Below, one piece after another: positions 14,750 to 22,216 of a stretch of DNA of 24,329 nucleotides (its first letter is position 1; each line of letters begins with the position of its first letter). The translations under genes were made by a program, and so were the position numbers. This DNA comes from a bacterium (lineage in GTDB: Bacteria; SM23-81; DAOVCL01): positions 1-24,329 of the forward strand of contig JAOZPP010000041.1 in the NCBI GenBank assembly GCA_029932675.1. The letters run 5' to 3'. The notes beneath the pieces were generated by a model. It did not search any database, had not been told where the DNA came from, and saw nothing but the letters and a program-made list of their open reading frames with translations.

Positions 14750-15781
14750 TTGAAGGGCAAACTTAAAATTGCTGTAGATGCGATGGGGGGTGATCAGGGA
14801 CCGAGCGTGGTAGTTGAGGGTGTAGTTGAGGTAATCCCGCGCCTGAATCAAGGGGAGGAGCTGGTCTTAGTGGGAGATAGCGAACGGTTGAAGAGGGAGA
14901 TAGGGGTGTTCTCTACAAATTTCCTCCCCATATCCTTGGTTCATGCTTCCCAGGTCATCCAGATGGATGAATCACCCATTACCGCTTTGAGGAAGAAGAA
15001 AAACACATCTATTGCCGTAGCGCTCAGTCTGCACCGCCAGGGGAGGGTGGATGCGGTGGTCAGTGCGGGGAATACAGGAGCGGTTATGGCCTCTTCAGTG
15101 TGGACGTTAAAAAGGTTGGAGGGGGTCGATCGGCCGGCAATTGCCTCCTTCTTCCCCACGGAGAAGGAGCCGATTATCGTCTTAGATGTGGGAGCAAATG
15201 CTGACTGTAAACCCCTTAATCTCTATCAGTTTGCAGTTATGGGCTCTATCTATGCACGTTCAATTTTAGGCCGGAGAAACCCCAGGGTTGGCCTCTTGAG
15301 CATTGGCGAAGAGAGCTCAAAGGGGAACGAGCTTACCTTAGAGGCCCATCGGCTTTTGGGGAGAAGCTCCCTTAACTTCATCGGCAACCTCGAGGGGAAG
15401 GACATACTCACAGGGGATGTGGATGTTGTTGTCTGTGATGGGTTTGTGGGCAATGTCATCCTTAAATTTACCGAGAGCATTGAGAGAATTCTTACCACTC
15501 ACTTCAATAAACATCTCCGGTCGAACCTGAGGTCCAAACTGGGTGCCCTCTTGCTTAAGCCTGTCTTCGAGAACTTTAGGAAGGATTTTGATTATGCCGA
15601 ATACGGTGGGGCCCCCCTCCTGGGTATAGATGGGGTTTCCATCATATGTCACGGGAAATCATCCCCGAAGGCCATTTCTAACGCTATCCTCGTAGCCAGA
15701 AGGATGGTGAAGGAGGGGATTAATGAAATGATTAAACAGAGACTAAAAGAGAATGGTATTGGGAAGAGAGGCAATGGTTGA
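14750..15781 (+). CDS. plsX: Phosphate acyltransferase PlsX
   Basis: A 343-aa peripheral membrane enzyme that turns acyl-ACP and phosphate into acyl-phosphate, the donor for PlsY in phosphatidic-acid synthesis. The N-terminal IAVDAMGGDQGP, then SAGNTGAVMASS, LDVGANADCKP, LSIGEESSKGNE, VVCDGFVGNVILKFTE and YGGAPLLGIDG are all family signatures. The TTG start has only a weak upstream purine run. The last bases overlap fabH by 8 nt when fabH starts at 15774. Confidence 0.97.
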   Translation: MKGKLKIAVDAMGGDQGPSVVVEGVVEVIPRLNQGEELVLVGDSERLKREIGVFSTNFLPISLVHASQVIQMDESPITALRKKKNTSIAVALSLHRQGRVDAVVSAGNTGAVMASSVWTLKRLEGVDRPAIASFFPTEKEPIIVLDVGANADCKPLNLYQFAVMGSIYARSILGRRNPRVGLLSIGEESSKGNELTLEAHRLLGRSSLNFIGNLEGKDILTGDVDVVVCDGFVGNVILKFTESIERILTTHFNKHLRSNLRSKLGALLLKPVFENFRKDFDYAEYGGAPLLGIDGVSIICHGKSSPKAISNAILVARRMVKEGINEMIKQRLKENGIGKRGNG

Positions 15782-16748
15782 AATTGTAGGAACAGGTTCT
15801 TCAGCTCCGGAGAAAGTTTTGACCAACTTTGATTTGGAGAAGATGGTTGATACATCCGATGAATGGATAAGGACGAGGACGGGGATAAGGGAAAGAAGGG
15901 TGGCTGATAAAGACACCGCTACTTCGGATATGGCTGCTCAAGCCGCCCGGCGCGCCCTTGAGGATGCGGGGATGGGGGCTGAGGAGTTAGAGATGATCAT
16001 TGTAGGAACGGTTACCCCGGATATGAATTTCCCCTCTACAGCCTGTTTAGTGCAGGATAAGATTGGGGCAAAAAGGGCTGCTGTGTTAGATATAGGTGCC
16101 GGCTGTTCGGGGTTTATCTATGGGCTTTCCTTAGCCAGAGGCCTGATAGATATCGGGGAATATAGCACGGTTCTGGTTATTGGAGCAGAGACCTTGACCA
16201 AGATACTCGACTGGGAGGATAGGAATACTTGTGTCCTCTTTGGTGACGGAGCTGGTGCTGCTATCCTTCATACTGGGGATAAAGGCAGGGGCATCTTGGC
16301 AACCTACCTGGGGGGGGACGGCAGCTTGGGAGCCCTTCTCGCCCTACCCGCCGGTGGGTCCCGCCTACCAGCCTCTCATCAGACTGTGGAGGAGAGGCTG
16401 CACTACATAAAGATGGCTGGAAATGAGGTCTTCAAATCAGCGGTGAGAGCCATGGGCAAGTCAGCGGTAACAGTGTTGGAGAAAGCGGGTTTGAGCAACC
16501 AGGATGTGGATTTGCTCATCCCCCATCAAGCGAATCTGAGGATAATCCAAGCCACGGCCAAACGGATTGACCTCCCTATGGAAAAGGTCTATGTGAATTT
16601 AGATCGTTATGGGAACACATCTGCCGCTTCCATTCCCATTGCCTTAGACGAGGCTCGCAGGAATGGGTTGATTAAAAAGGGGGATATCTCCCTGTTGGTG
16701 GCTTTTGGAGCTGGATTCACCTGGGGTTCGGTGGTGATCAAGTGGTAG
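15774..16748 (+). CDS. fabH: 3-oxoacyl-[acyl-carrier-protein] synthase III
   Basis: A 324-aa condensing enzyme that starts fatty-acid synthesis by joining acetyl-CoA (or another acyl-CoA) with malonyl-ACP. The catalytic triad is visible: Cys111 in GAGCSGFIYG, His251 in IPHQANLRI and Asn281 in YGNTSAAS. The N-terminus VEIVGTGSSAPEKVLTNFDL is typical, with TSDEWIRTRTGIRERR for CoA binding. ATG 15774 is preferred over ATG 15753 because it gives the family-normal N-terminus. The expected next gene, fabD, is displaced by 1.5 kb of inserted material. Confidence 0.97.
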   Translation: MVEIVGTGSSAPEKVLTNFDLEKMVDTSDEWIRTRTGIRERRVADKDTATSDMAAQAARRALEDAGMGAEELEMIIVGTVTPDMNFPSTACLVQDKIGAKRAAVLDIGAGCSGFIYGLSLARGLIDIGEYSTVLVIGAETLTKILDWEDRNTCVLFGDGAGAAILHTGDKGRGILATYLGGDGSLGALLALPAGGSRLPASHQTVEERLHYIKMAGNEVFKSAVRAMGKSAVTVLEKAGLSNQDVDLLIPHQANLRIIQATAKRIDLPMEKVYVNLDRYGNTSAASIPIALDEARRNGLIKKGDISLLVAFGAGFTWGSVVIKW

Positions 16749-16798
16749 GGGAGGGGAAGAGAGGACCCCCTAAGGGGTGGAAAATTGAGATTTTACCA

Positions 16799-16821
16799 TG
16801 CTGGCAGGGCTCTGCCCTGAC
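16799..16821. repeat. CAGGGC hairpin repeat, left flank of HEPN/MNT cassette
   Basis: Arms CAGGGC / GCCCTG with loop TCT. The 23-bp unit matches 17981-18003 at 21 of 23 positions in the same orientation. It lies 51 bp after the fabH stop. Confidence 0.8.
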
Positions 16822-16838
16822 TGAAATCCACTTGTAGA

Positions 16839-16858
16839 GACTCCGACTTAGCGGAGTC
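16839..16858. repeat. GACTCCG hairpin
   Basis: Perfect 7-bp arms GACTCCG / CGGAGTC around ACTTAG, in the fabH to HEPN spacer. It has the same design as the other hairpins but a different arm sequence. Confidence 0.75.
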
Positions 16859-16933
16859 CGAGGGAAACTGCCACAGTGGGGTCAGCCGGGAACTTTTTGT
16901 AATGTTCAGGAATGAGTAAAGGTCCTAATAATT

Positions 16934-17284
16934 ATGAATGCTGATGGACATTTGAAAAGAGCCCATTCCATCCAGCAAAGTCTGGATAAACTGCTTCCTG
17001 ATCCAGAGGGAATCAATGTGGCTTCCATTGTTGAACTTACATACGGATTTATGTTCCACACAATTGCCTTTGGAATGGAAACCAAATATAATAGACATCT
17101 TGATACCCATGTAGGGTTACCGAGGGAATTAAGGAAGATTGGGGAGAACGAGATAGCGGACTGGTTCGAGGAAATCGACCTGTTTAGAGCAGGGCGATGG
17201 TATGGTTCCAAGGGAAATGGAGAAGTTGTTAAGAAATGTCTGGAGCTTGCGAGAAAAATAAAGTTATGGGCAACCGCCAAATAG
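16934..17284 (+). CDS. HEPN-domain protein, probable toxin of an MNT/HEPN pair
   Basis: A 116-aa mostly helical protein. Residues 54-59 read RHLDTH, which matches the R-polar-x3-H form of the Rx4-6H motif that forms the RNase site in HEPN toxins such as HepT. The following gene overlaps it and encodes a nucleotidyltransferase with GSx10DxD, the usual partner (MntA-like), which silences HepT by adding nucleotides to it. Pairing, size and motif make a HEPN/MNT toxin-antitoxin module the best reading. The order here is HEPN first. The ribosome site is poor (AAAGG about 13 nt upstream). The base composition looks more AT-rich than the fab genes on both sides, suggesting acquisition. The fold is inferred from pattern, not search. 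Confidence 0.7.
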   Translation: MNADGHLKRAHSIQQSLDKLLPDPEGINVASIVELTYGFMFHTIAFGMETKYNRHLDTHVGLPRELRKIGENEIADWFEEIDLFRAGRWYGSKGNGEVVKKCLELARKIKLWATAK

Positions 17285-17895
17285 CTGAAGAGTTTAAAAG
17301 CGCGATTATTGATTTTATCTCCAGAGCCTCTGAAATTCCTAATCTGATTGGGGCAATTTTATTCGGATCTGCGGTGACAGGGGATATTTCTAAAAAGAGC
17401 GACATAGATGTTCTGTTGCTGTTCGACTGTGAGCACAATCCAGAGCTTGGAGAGGAGATGAGGACCTCTGTTCGCATTGCCGGCGAAATTTGTTCCAAAT
17501 ATGATCTGACTCAATCATTTTCTTTTGTTGTTGTCAATAGGCGGATGATGGGTGAGGTAGAGGCCGATTTTCTCTGGAATGTTTCCAGGGAAGGTATTAT
17601 CATTTGGGGACTTCCTCAAATGATCCTTTCCCAGAAGCCCCATCCGCACCTGGAACCCCTCCTGCTTGTCTCGTATTCGGTTGGCGGACTCCCTGAAAAA
17701 GACAGAAGAGGTGTATTTCGGGCTCTCTATGGTGGCAACAAGGATCCTAAAGGCGGTTTGGTGGACAAAAGGGGCAACGAAAGGTTGGCTCCCGGCACAC
17801 TTTTGGTTCCTGCCACTAAATATGATTCCATAAAAGATGTATTCGATAAGTTTGGGGTGAGAACATACTCTGTAAGGAAATTGTGGGGACATTAG
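17236..17895 (+). CDS. MNT-type nucleotidyltransferase, probable antitoxin, with C-terminal extension
   Basis: Up to 219 aa. The pol-beta-type nucleotidyltransferase motif is complete: Gly44-Ser45, ten residues, then Asp56-Ile-Asp58 (ILFGSAVTGD…KKSDIDVLLLF). ATG 17236 overlaps the HEPN gene by 49 nt; ATG 17266 (MGNRQIAEEF…) overlaps by 19 nt and may be the true start. Neither has a strong ribosome site, so coupling to the HEPN gene is likely. The first 140 residues match the size of MntA-like proteins. After them come some 80 residues (PEKDRRGVFRALYGG … TKYDSIKDVFDKFGVRTYSV) that I do not recognise from minimal MNT antitoxins. In known pairs the MNT protein modifies HepT and blocks its RNase action; that is inferred here. 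Confidence 0.78.
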   Translation: MSGACEKNKVMGNRQIAEEFKSAIIDFISRASEIPNLIGAILFGSAVTGDISKKSDIDVLLLFDCEHNPELGEEMRTSVRIAGEICSKYDLTQSFSFVVVNRRMMGEVEADFLWNVSREGIIIWGLPQMILSQKPHPHLEPLLLVSYSVGGLPEKDRRGVFRALYGGNKDPKGGLVDKRGNERLAPGTLLVPATKYDSIKDVFDKFGVRTYSVRKLWGH

Positions 17896-17904
17896 ACTCG
17901 GTAA

Positions 17905-17926
17905 TTTTGTCACCGGGGTGACAAAA
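17905..17926. repeat. TTTTGTCACC palindrome, copy 1
   Basis: Perfect 10-bp arms TTTTGTCACC / GGTGACAAAA separated by GG, 10 bp after the MNT stop. On the plus strand it ends in an A-run, and on the minus strand in a T-run. It could be an operator or a repeat-array unit. Confidence 0.8.
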
Positions 17927-17945
17927 AAGCACTATATCAGCCGAT

Positions 17946-17965
17946 TTTGTCACTGGGGTGACAAA
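17946..17965. repeat. TTTGTCAC palindrome, copy 2
   Basis: Arms TTTGTCAC / GTGACAAA with loop TGGG. It is preceded by AGCCGAT, and a third partial start (AGCCGATTTTGT) follows at 17968-17979, so the unit of about 30 bp is tandemly repeated with decay. Confidence 0.75.
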
Positions 17966-17980
17966 GAGCCGATTTTGTAG

Positions 17981-18003
17981 TGCTGTCAGGGCTCTGCCCT
18001 GAG
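17981..18003. repeat. CAGGGC hairpin repeat, right flank of HEPN/MNT cassette
   Basis: Arms TCAGGGC / GCCCTGA with loop TCT. Direct-repeat partner of 16799-16821, 1182 bp away, with the toxin-antitoxin pair between them. Confidence 0.8.
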
Positions 18004-18087
18004 AGCAGGATAGGATTTGGTCAAATTGAGGGAACGTTTTGATTGAGCGGTTAGATGCCCTCATCTAACCGACATCGGCCAGTAGTT

Positions 18088-18147
18088 GTAGGGACAGGGC
18101 GTTAGCCCTGTCCGAAAGGGCGGACAGACATAAATGTCTGTCCCTAC
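18088..18147. repeat. REPIN-like double-hairpin element, copy 2 (inverted)
   Basis: A 60-bp unit with inverted ends GTAGGGACAG / CTGTCCCTAC. GGACAGGGC / GCCCTGTCC with loop GTTA comes first, linker GAAAGGGC next, then GGACAGACA / TGTCTGTCC with loop TAAA. It is the reverse complement of the 7149-7209 element apart from linker and one loop. Confidence 0.9.
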
Positions 18148-18240
18148 GAAACACACACACAAATCATTGGCCTTGAAAAATTTATGCCAATTCATTTTCA
18201 GTTCATGAATAATTCGGGATAATTTGGAAGGAGCGAAAAT

Positions 18241-19185
18241 TTGAAGACAGTCTTTTTATTTCCGGGACAGGGGTCTCAGTATGTGGGGATGGGGAAGAGG
18301 CTTTGCGAGGAGGACCCTTCCTCAAAAAAGTTGTATGAGGAAGCCAACCAGATCTTAGGCTTCGATTTGGCTAGGCTTTGTTTTGAAGGGCCGGCGGAAG
18401 AGCTCAATCAGACGGTCAACGCCCAGCCGGCTATCTTCCTCCACTCCATAGCGGTTTTTGACCTTTTGAAAAGGGAGGGGCTTGAACCAGAGGCGGTGGC
18501 CGGGCACAGCTTGGGGGAATATTCAGCCTTAGTAGCCTCTGGAGTCCTCTCCTTTGAAGATGGTTTAAGGGCAGTGAAGCATAGGGGCCAGCTTATGCAG
18601 GCTGCTGGAGAGGAACAGGCGGGGACGATGGCAGCCATAATTGGCCTGGTAGCAGACGCGGTGGAGCAGATATGCAGTGAGGTGGAGGGGGTGGTTAAAG
18701 TAGCCAATTATAATTCCCCCTCTCAACTTGCGGTTAGTGGGGATTGGAAGGCGGTGAAGGAGGTGGTTGAGCTGGCCAAGAAGAAGGGGGCGAAGAGGGC
18801 CATCCCGCTCAAAGTGAGTGGGGCATTCCATTCTCCCCTCATGGAGCCCGCCAGGGAGAGGATGGGGGAGTTTTTGAGGGAGGTGGATTTTCACCCCCCA
18901 CAGGTTCCTTTCTTCTCTACAGTATCGGCCCAAAGGGTGGATGCACCTAATAAGATAAGGGAGCTTTTAGAGGACCAGATTACCAGTCCGGTCAGGTGGA
19001 CGGAGACCGTGGAGGGTCTATCAAAGCTTAATCCTACCGTTTTCATAGAGGTAGGCCCAGGAAGGGTTCTCTCTGGTCTGGTGAAGAGGATAGACAGGGA
19101 GATCAAAGCCTGGCCTGTTTCAGACCAAGGGGAACTGAGGGATCTCCTGGAAAATGGTCTATCCACGGGTGGATTAAATAGATGA
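18241..19185 (+). CDS. fabD: Malonyl-CoA:ACP transacylase
   Basis: A 314-aa enzyme that moves malonyl from CoA to ACP to feed chain elongation. Visible are FLFPGQGSQYVGMG at the N-terminus, the nucleophile Ser90 in GHSLGEYSAL, Arg115 in KHRG, and His197 in GAFHSPLM; the length is normal. It starts with TTG, preceded by AAGGAG at 7 nt. The upstream 340 bp hold repeats and the HEPN/MNT cassette, so this gene may need its own promoter, but I find no convincing one. Its stop overlaps fabG (ATGA). Confidence 0.97.
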   Translation: MKTVFLFPGQGSQYVGMGKRLCEEDPSSKKLYEEANQILGFDLARLCFEGPAEELNQTVNAQPAIFLHSIAVFDLLKREGLEPEAVAGHSLGEYSALVASGVLSFEDGLRAVKHRGQLMQAAGEEQAGTMAAIIGLVADAVEQICSEVEGVVKVANYNSPSQLAVSGDWKAVKEVVELAKKKGAKRAIPLKVSGAFHSPLMEPARERMGEFLREVDFHPPQVPFFSTVSAQRVDAPNKIRELLEDQITSPVRWTETVEGLSKLNPTVFIEVGPGRVLSGLVKRIDREIKAWPVSDQGELRDLLENGLSTGGLNR

Positions 19186-19925
19186 CGGAGTTAAGGGGAA
19201 GGAAAGCTCTGATTACTGGGGGGGGAAAGGGCATAGGGAGGGCAATAGCTCTGAGGTTGGCAAAAGGGGGGGCTGATGTGGCCCTCTTTGAGGTGGACGA
19301 AGGGTCTGCCCAAAAAACAGCAATTTCCATAGAGGAAATGGGGGTGAAGTCCCTCTATTTAAGGGTTGATGTCTCCCTTCAAGAGGAGGTGGAGAAGGGG
19401 GTGGAGGAGATCAACCAGCGGTGGGAGGGATTGGACATCCTGGTGAACAATGCTGGGATTACCCGGGACAACCTGATAATGAGAATGACAAGCGAGGAGT
19501 GGGATTCTGTGCTGGGAGTGAACCTCCGGGGTGCTTTCTATTGTATAAAGGCTGTCCTTAAAGGGATGATGAGGAAAAGATGGGGAAGGATTGTAAATGT
19601 GAGCTCAGTGGTGGGGAAGATGGGCAACCCGGGGCAGGCCAACTATGTCTCCTCTAAGGCGGGGCTTATTGGCCTAACCAAGGCAGTGGCCAAGGAGGTG
19701 GCCTCCCGCAGGATTACGGTTAATGCCGTTGCTCCTGGTTTCATCGATACTGAGATGACCAAGGCGTTACCCCAGAAGATTAGGGACTTGTTCTTGAATC
19801 AAATCCCCTTGGGGAGAACTGGAAGGCCAGAGGATGTGGCTAATCTCGTCTTTTTCCTTTGCACAGAGGAAGCTGGCTATATCACTGGCCAGGCTATAAA
19901 TGTTGATGGGGGAATGCTTATGTAA
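19182..19925 (+). CDS. fabG: 3-oxoacyl-[acyl-carrier-protein] reductase
   Basis: A 247-aa short-chain dehydrogenase that reduces 3-oxoacyl-ACP with NADPH. The cofactor motif ITGGGKGIGRAIA, NNAG at 89-92, and the catalytic set Ser142 (NVSSVVG), Tyr155 and Lys159 (YVSSK) are intact. The C-terminus AGYITGQAINVDGGMLM is the FabG form. Start and fabD stop share the ATGA overlap. Confidence 0.97.
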   Translation: MTELRGRKALITGGGKGIGRAIALRLAKGGADVALFEVDEGSAQKTAISIEEMGVKSLYLRVDVSLQEEVEKGVEEINQRWEGLDILVNNAGITRDNLIMRMTSEEWDSVLGVNLRGAFYCIKAVLKGMMRKRWGRIVNVSSVVGKMGNPGQANYVSSKAGLIGLTKAVAKEVASRRITVNAVAPGFIDTEMTKALPQKIRDLFLNQIPLGRTGRPEDVANLVFFLCTEEAGYITGQAINVDGGMLM

Positions 19926-20019
19926 AAAGCAGTTTATAGGAGCCAGTTTACAGGGGTCGGTGAAGACTCCTGGCGGCTGACTACTGATCATAGCCAACTG
20001 TTAAAAAAAGGAGGTTAAG

Positions 20020-20256
20020 ATGTCCGTAGAAGAAGAGGTAAAAGAGATTATAGTGGAGCAGTTAGGCGTGGATCCCGATAAGGTGACCTTAGAGGCATCC
20101 TTTGTCGATGACTTAGGAGCGGACTCCTTGGATACAGTGGAATTGGTAATGGCCTTGGAGGAGAAGTTTGGCCTGGAGATTCCCGATGAGGAGGCCGAGA
20201 AGCTGACTACTGTGGGGAAGGCCATTGAATACATTGAGAAGAATAAAAAAGATTGA
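20020..20256 (+). CDS. acpP: Acyl carrier protein
   Basis: A 78-aa acidic protein that carries the growing acyl chain on a phosphopantetheine arm. The attachment site is Ser36 in [15 protein letters not shown], exactly the usual position. A very strong ribosome site (AGGAGG) precedes the ATG, in keeping with the high amount of ACP needed. A 94-bp gap separates it from fabG. Confidence 0.98.
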   Translation: MSVEEEVKEIIVEQLGVDPDKVTLEASFVDDLGADSLDTVELVMALEEKFGLEIPDEEAEKLTTVGKAIEYIEKNKKD

Positions 20257-20269
20257 GGGGAAAAGGCAT

Positions 20270-21514
20270 ATAGAGCTTCAGAGGGTGGTGGTTACCGGTA
20301 TGGGGGCCCTTACCCCTATCGGTAATACGGTAGAGGAATACTGGAGAAATCTGGTCGCCGGGCGATCGGGGGTTACTAAGATCACTAAGTTCGATCCCGA
20401 TGGGTTTTCCAGCCAGATAGCCGGTGAGGTGAAGGGGTTTCAACCCTTAGATTATATGGATAAAAAGGATGCCCGTCGTATGGATACCTTTGCCCAATAT
20501 GCGGTTGCGGCAGCGAAGATGGCTGTAGCCGATGCCCGGCTCGATCTGTCCGCTGAGGATCCAGAAAAGATTGGGGTGGTTGTTGGCTCCGGCATTGGGG
20601 GGATTGGCACCTGGGAGAGGCAATACAAGATCCTCTTGGAAAAAGGGCCGATGAGGTTGAGCCCCTTTTTCATCCCGATGATGATCATCGATATGGCTCC
20701 TGGCCAGGTGGCCATAGCCCTCAATGCCCGGGGGCCCAACTATTCCACGGTCTCTGCCTGTGCTTCCGGGGCCCACGCCATCGCCGACTCCTTTAGGATA
20801 CTTCAGAGGGGGGAGGCGGAGGTGATGATCACCGGGGGGGCAGAGGCTTCCATTACGCCCCTTTCCATTGCCGGTTTCTGCACTGCTAAGGCCCTTTCCA
20901 CCCGTAACGATGCTCCCCAGGAGGCGAGCAGACCGTTCGACGCCCAAAGGGATGGGTTTGTGGTGGGAGAAGGGGCGGGTGTCCTTGTTTTAGAAACCCT
21001 TGAGCATGCTTTGCAGAGGGAGGCGAAGATATATGCCGAATTGGTCGGTCTGGGGATGACCGATGATGCCTATCACATAACTGCTCCCGCCCCCAACGGT
21101 GAGGGAGCAGCTAAGGCTATGGAGTTAGCCCTTAAGGATGGGGATACTAAACCAGAGGAGGTAGATTATATAAATGCCCACGGCACCTCCACCCCCTTCA
21201 ACGACCGCACGGAGACAATGGCGATAAAGTCTGTATTCGGTGAACATTCTTATCGGTTGTCGATAAGTGCTACAAAATCTATGGTGGGACACCTATTGGG
21301 GGCTACAGGGGCTACAGAACTCATCGCTACCGTAAAGTCTATTGAGGAATCTATTATTCACCCCACCATTAATTACCAGTATGAAGATCCAGAGTGTGAC
21401 CTGGATTACGTCCCCAATCGGGCTCGGAAGAAGGAGGTGAAGGTGGCCTTGAGTAACTCCTTCGGTTTTGGAGGACACAATGTCTGTCTGGCGGTAAGGA
21501 AATTTGTGGGCTAA
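20270..21514 (+). CDS. fabF: 3-oxoacyl-[acyl-carrier-protein] synthase II
   Basis: A condensing enzyme for chain elongation. The triad is Cys164 in [11 protein letters not shown], His in [11 protein letters not shown] and His in [14 protein letters not shown]. The start is unusual: the normal N-terminus ([19 protein letters not shown]) begins at an ATA codon at 20270, with GAGGGGAAAAGG just upstream. This start gives 414 aa and puts the Cys near position 163-164 as in the family. Standard alternatives are TTG 20225 or 20234 inside acpP, which add an atypical basic tail, or GTG 20285, which removes the residues before the first strand. The gene itself is certain, the start is not. Confidence 0.95.
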   Translation: MELQRVVVTGMGALTPIGNTVEEYWRNLVAGRSGVTKITKFDPDGFSSQIAGEVKGFQPLDYMDKKDARRMDTFAQYAVAAAKMAVADARLDLSAEDPEKIGVVVGSGIGGIGTWERQYKILLEKGPMRLSPFFIPMMIIDMAPGQVAIALNARGPNYSTVSACASGAHAIADSFRILQRGEAEVMITGGAEASITPLSIAGFCTAKALSTRNDAPQEASRPFDAQRDGFVVGEGAGVLVLETLEHALQREAKIYAELVGLGMTDDAYHITAPAPNGEGAAKAMELALKDGDTKPEEVDYINAHGTSTPFNDRTETMAIKSVFGEHSYRLSISATKSMVGHLLGATGATELIATVKSIEESIIHPTINYQYEDPECDLDYVPNRARKKEVKVALSNSFGFGGHNVCLAVRKFVG

Positions 21515-21520
21515 TCCTCG

Positions 21521-22216
21521 ATGGAGGTAGGGGACCCCTTTACAAAAGATGAGTTGAGATCTTGGTTAGCCCAGGAGGGAATTGAGTTTCACAACTCTCA
21601 ACTTCTGAAGCTTGCCTTAACCCATGCTTCCTATGCCTACGAGAAGGGGGAGGGAAGGTCAAATCAGAGGCTGGAGTTTCTTGGTGATGCTGTTCTTGAA
21701 CTGGTAGTAAGGGAATTTCTCTATCGACTGCGACCACAGGCCGATGAAGGGGAGCTTACCAGGCTGAAGTCAAATATAGTGAGGGGAGAAACCTTAGCCG
21801 CTAAGGCGAAGGAGATGGGGTTAGGGAGGTTCATCCTCTTGGGCAAGGGGGAGGAGAGCAAGGGGGGGAGGGAGAATACCTCAAACCTGGCTGGATGTTT
21901 AGAGGCGATGATTGGAGCCATCTATTTGGATGGGGGGATGGAGATGGCCAGATCATTTGTGGAGAGGGAGGTCATTGGTGAGGAGCTGTTGTATATTCAG
22001 CCCAACTACAAGGGGGTATTGCAGGAGTTTAGCCAGGGTAGGGGGTGGGGCCTCCCCACCTATTTGGTTGGCGAACTGGAGGGGGGAAGGTTTGCAGCCA
22101 AAGTGAAGCTTAAAGGAAGGGTGTGGGGGGAAGGTAAGGCCCGCTCAAAGAAGGGTGCTGAACAGCTTGCCGCCCGTGCAGCTTTAAAAAAGTTAGAGGA
22201 AACTTATGGATTATGA
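21521..22216 (+). CDS. rnc: Ribonuclease III
   Basis: A 231-aa double-strand-specific RNase for rRNA and mRNA processing. The nuclease domain (to about 150) has the signature RLEFLGDAVLEL with Glu52 and Asp56, and Glu128 in CLEAMIGAIYLDGG. The C-terminal dsRNA-binding domain is NYKGVLQEFSQGRGWGLP … GKARSKKGAEQLAARAALKKL. Two usual positions differ: the first signature residue is Gln49 instead of Glu, and the metal-site Asp three residues before Glu128 is Gly125. Gene position after fabF is common in bacteria. The ribosome site is weak, so it may be coupled to fabF, 6 bp upstream. Confidence 0.96.
   Translation: MEVGDPFTKDELRSWLAQEGIEFHNSQLLKLALTHASYAYEKGEGRSNQRLEFLGDAVLELVVREFLYRLRPQADEGELTRLKSNIVRGETLAAKAKEMGLGRFILLGKGEESKGGRENTSNLAGCLEAMIGAIYLDGGMEMARSFVEREVIGEELLYIQPNYKGVLQEFSQGRGWGLPTYLVGELEGGRFAAKVKLKGRVWGEGKARSKKGAEQLAARAALKKLEETYGL

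Larger units (their letters stand above)
17896..18240. other. Repeat-filled spacer before fabD
   Basis: 345 bp without a gene. It holds the two TTTGTCAC palindromes, the CAGGGC hairpin, the second double-hairpin element and a TTCATGAATAATTCGGGATAA motif (18202-18222), which also occurs near the first double-hairpin element. No convincing promoter for fabD is seen, although the last 40 bp are AT-rich. Confidence 0.7.
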
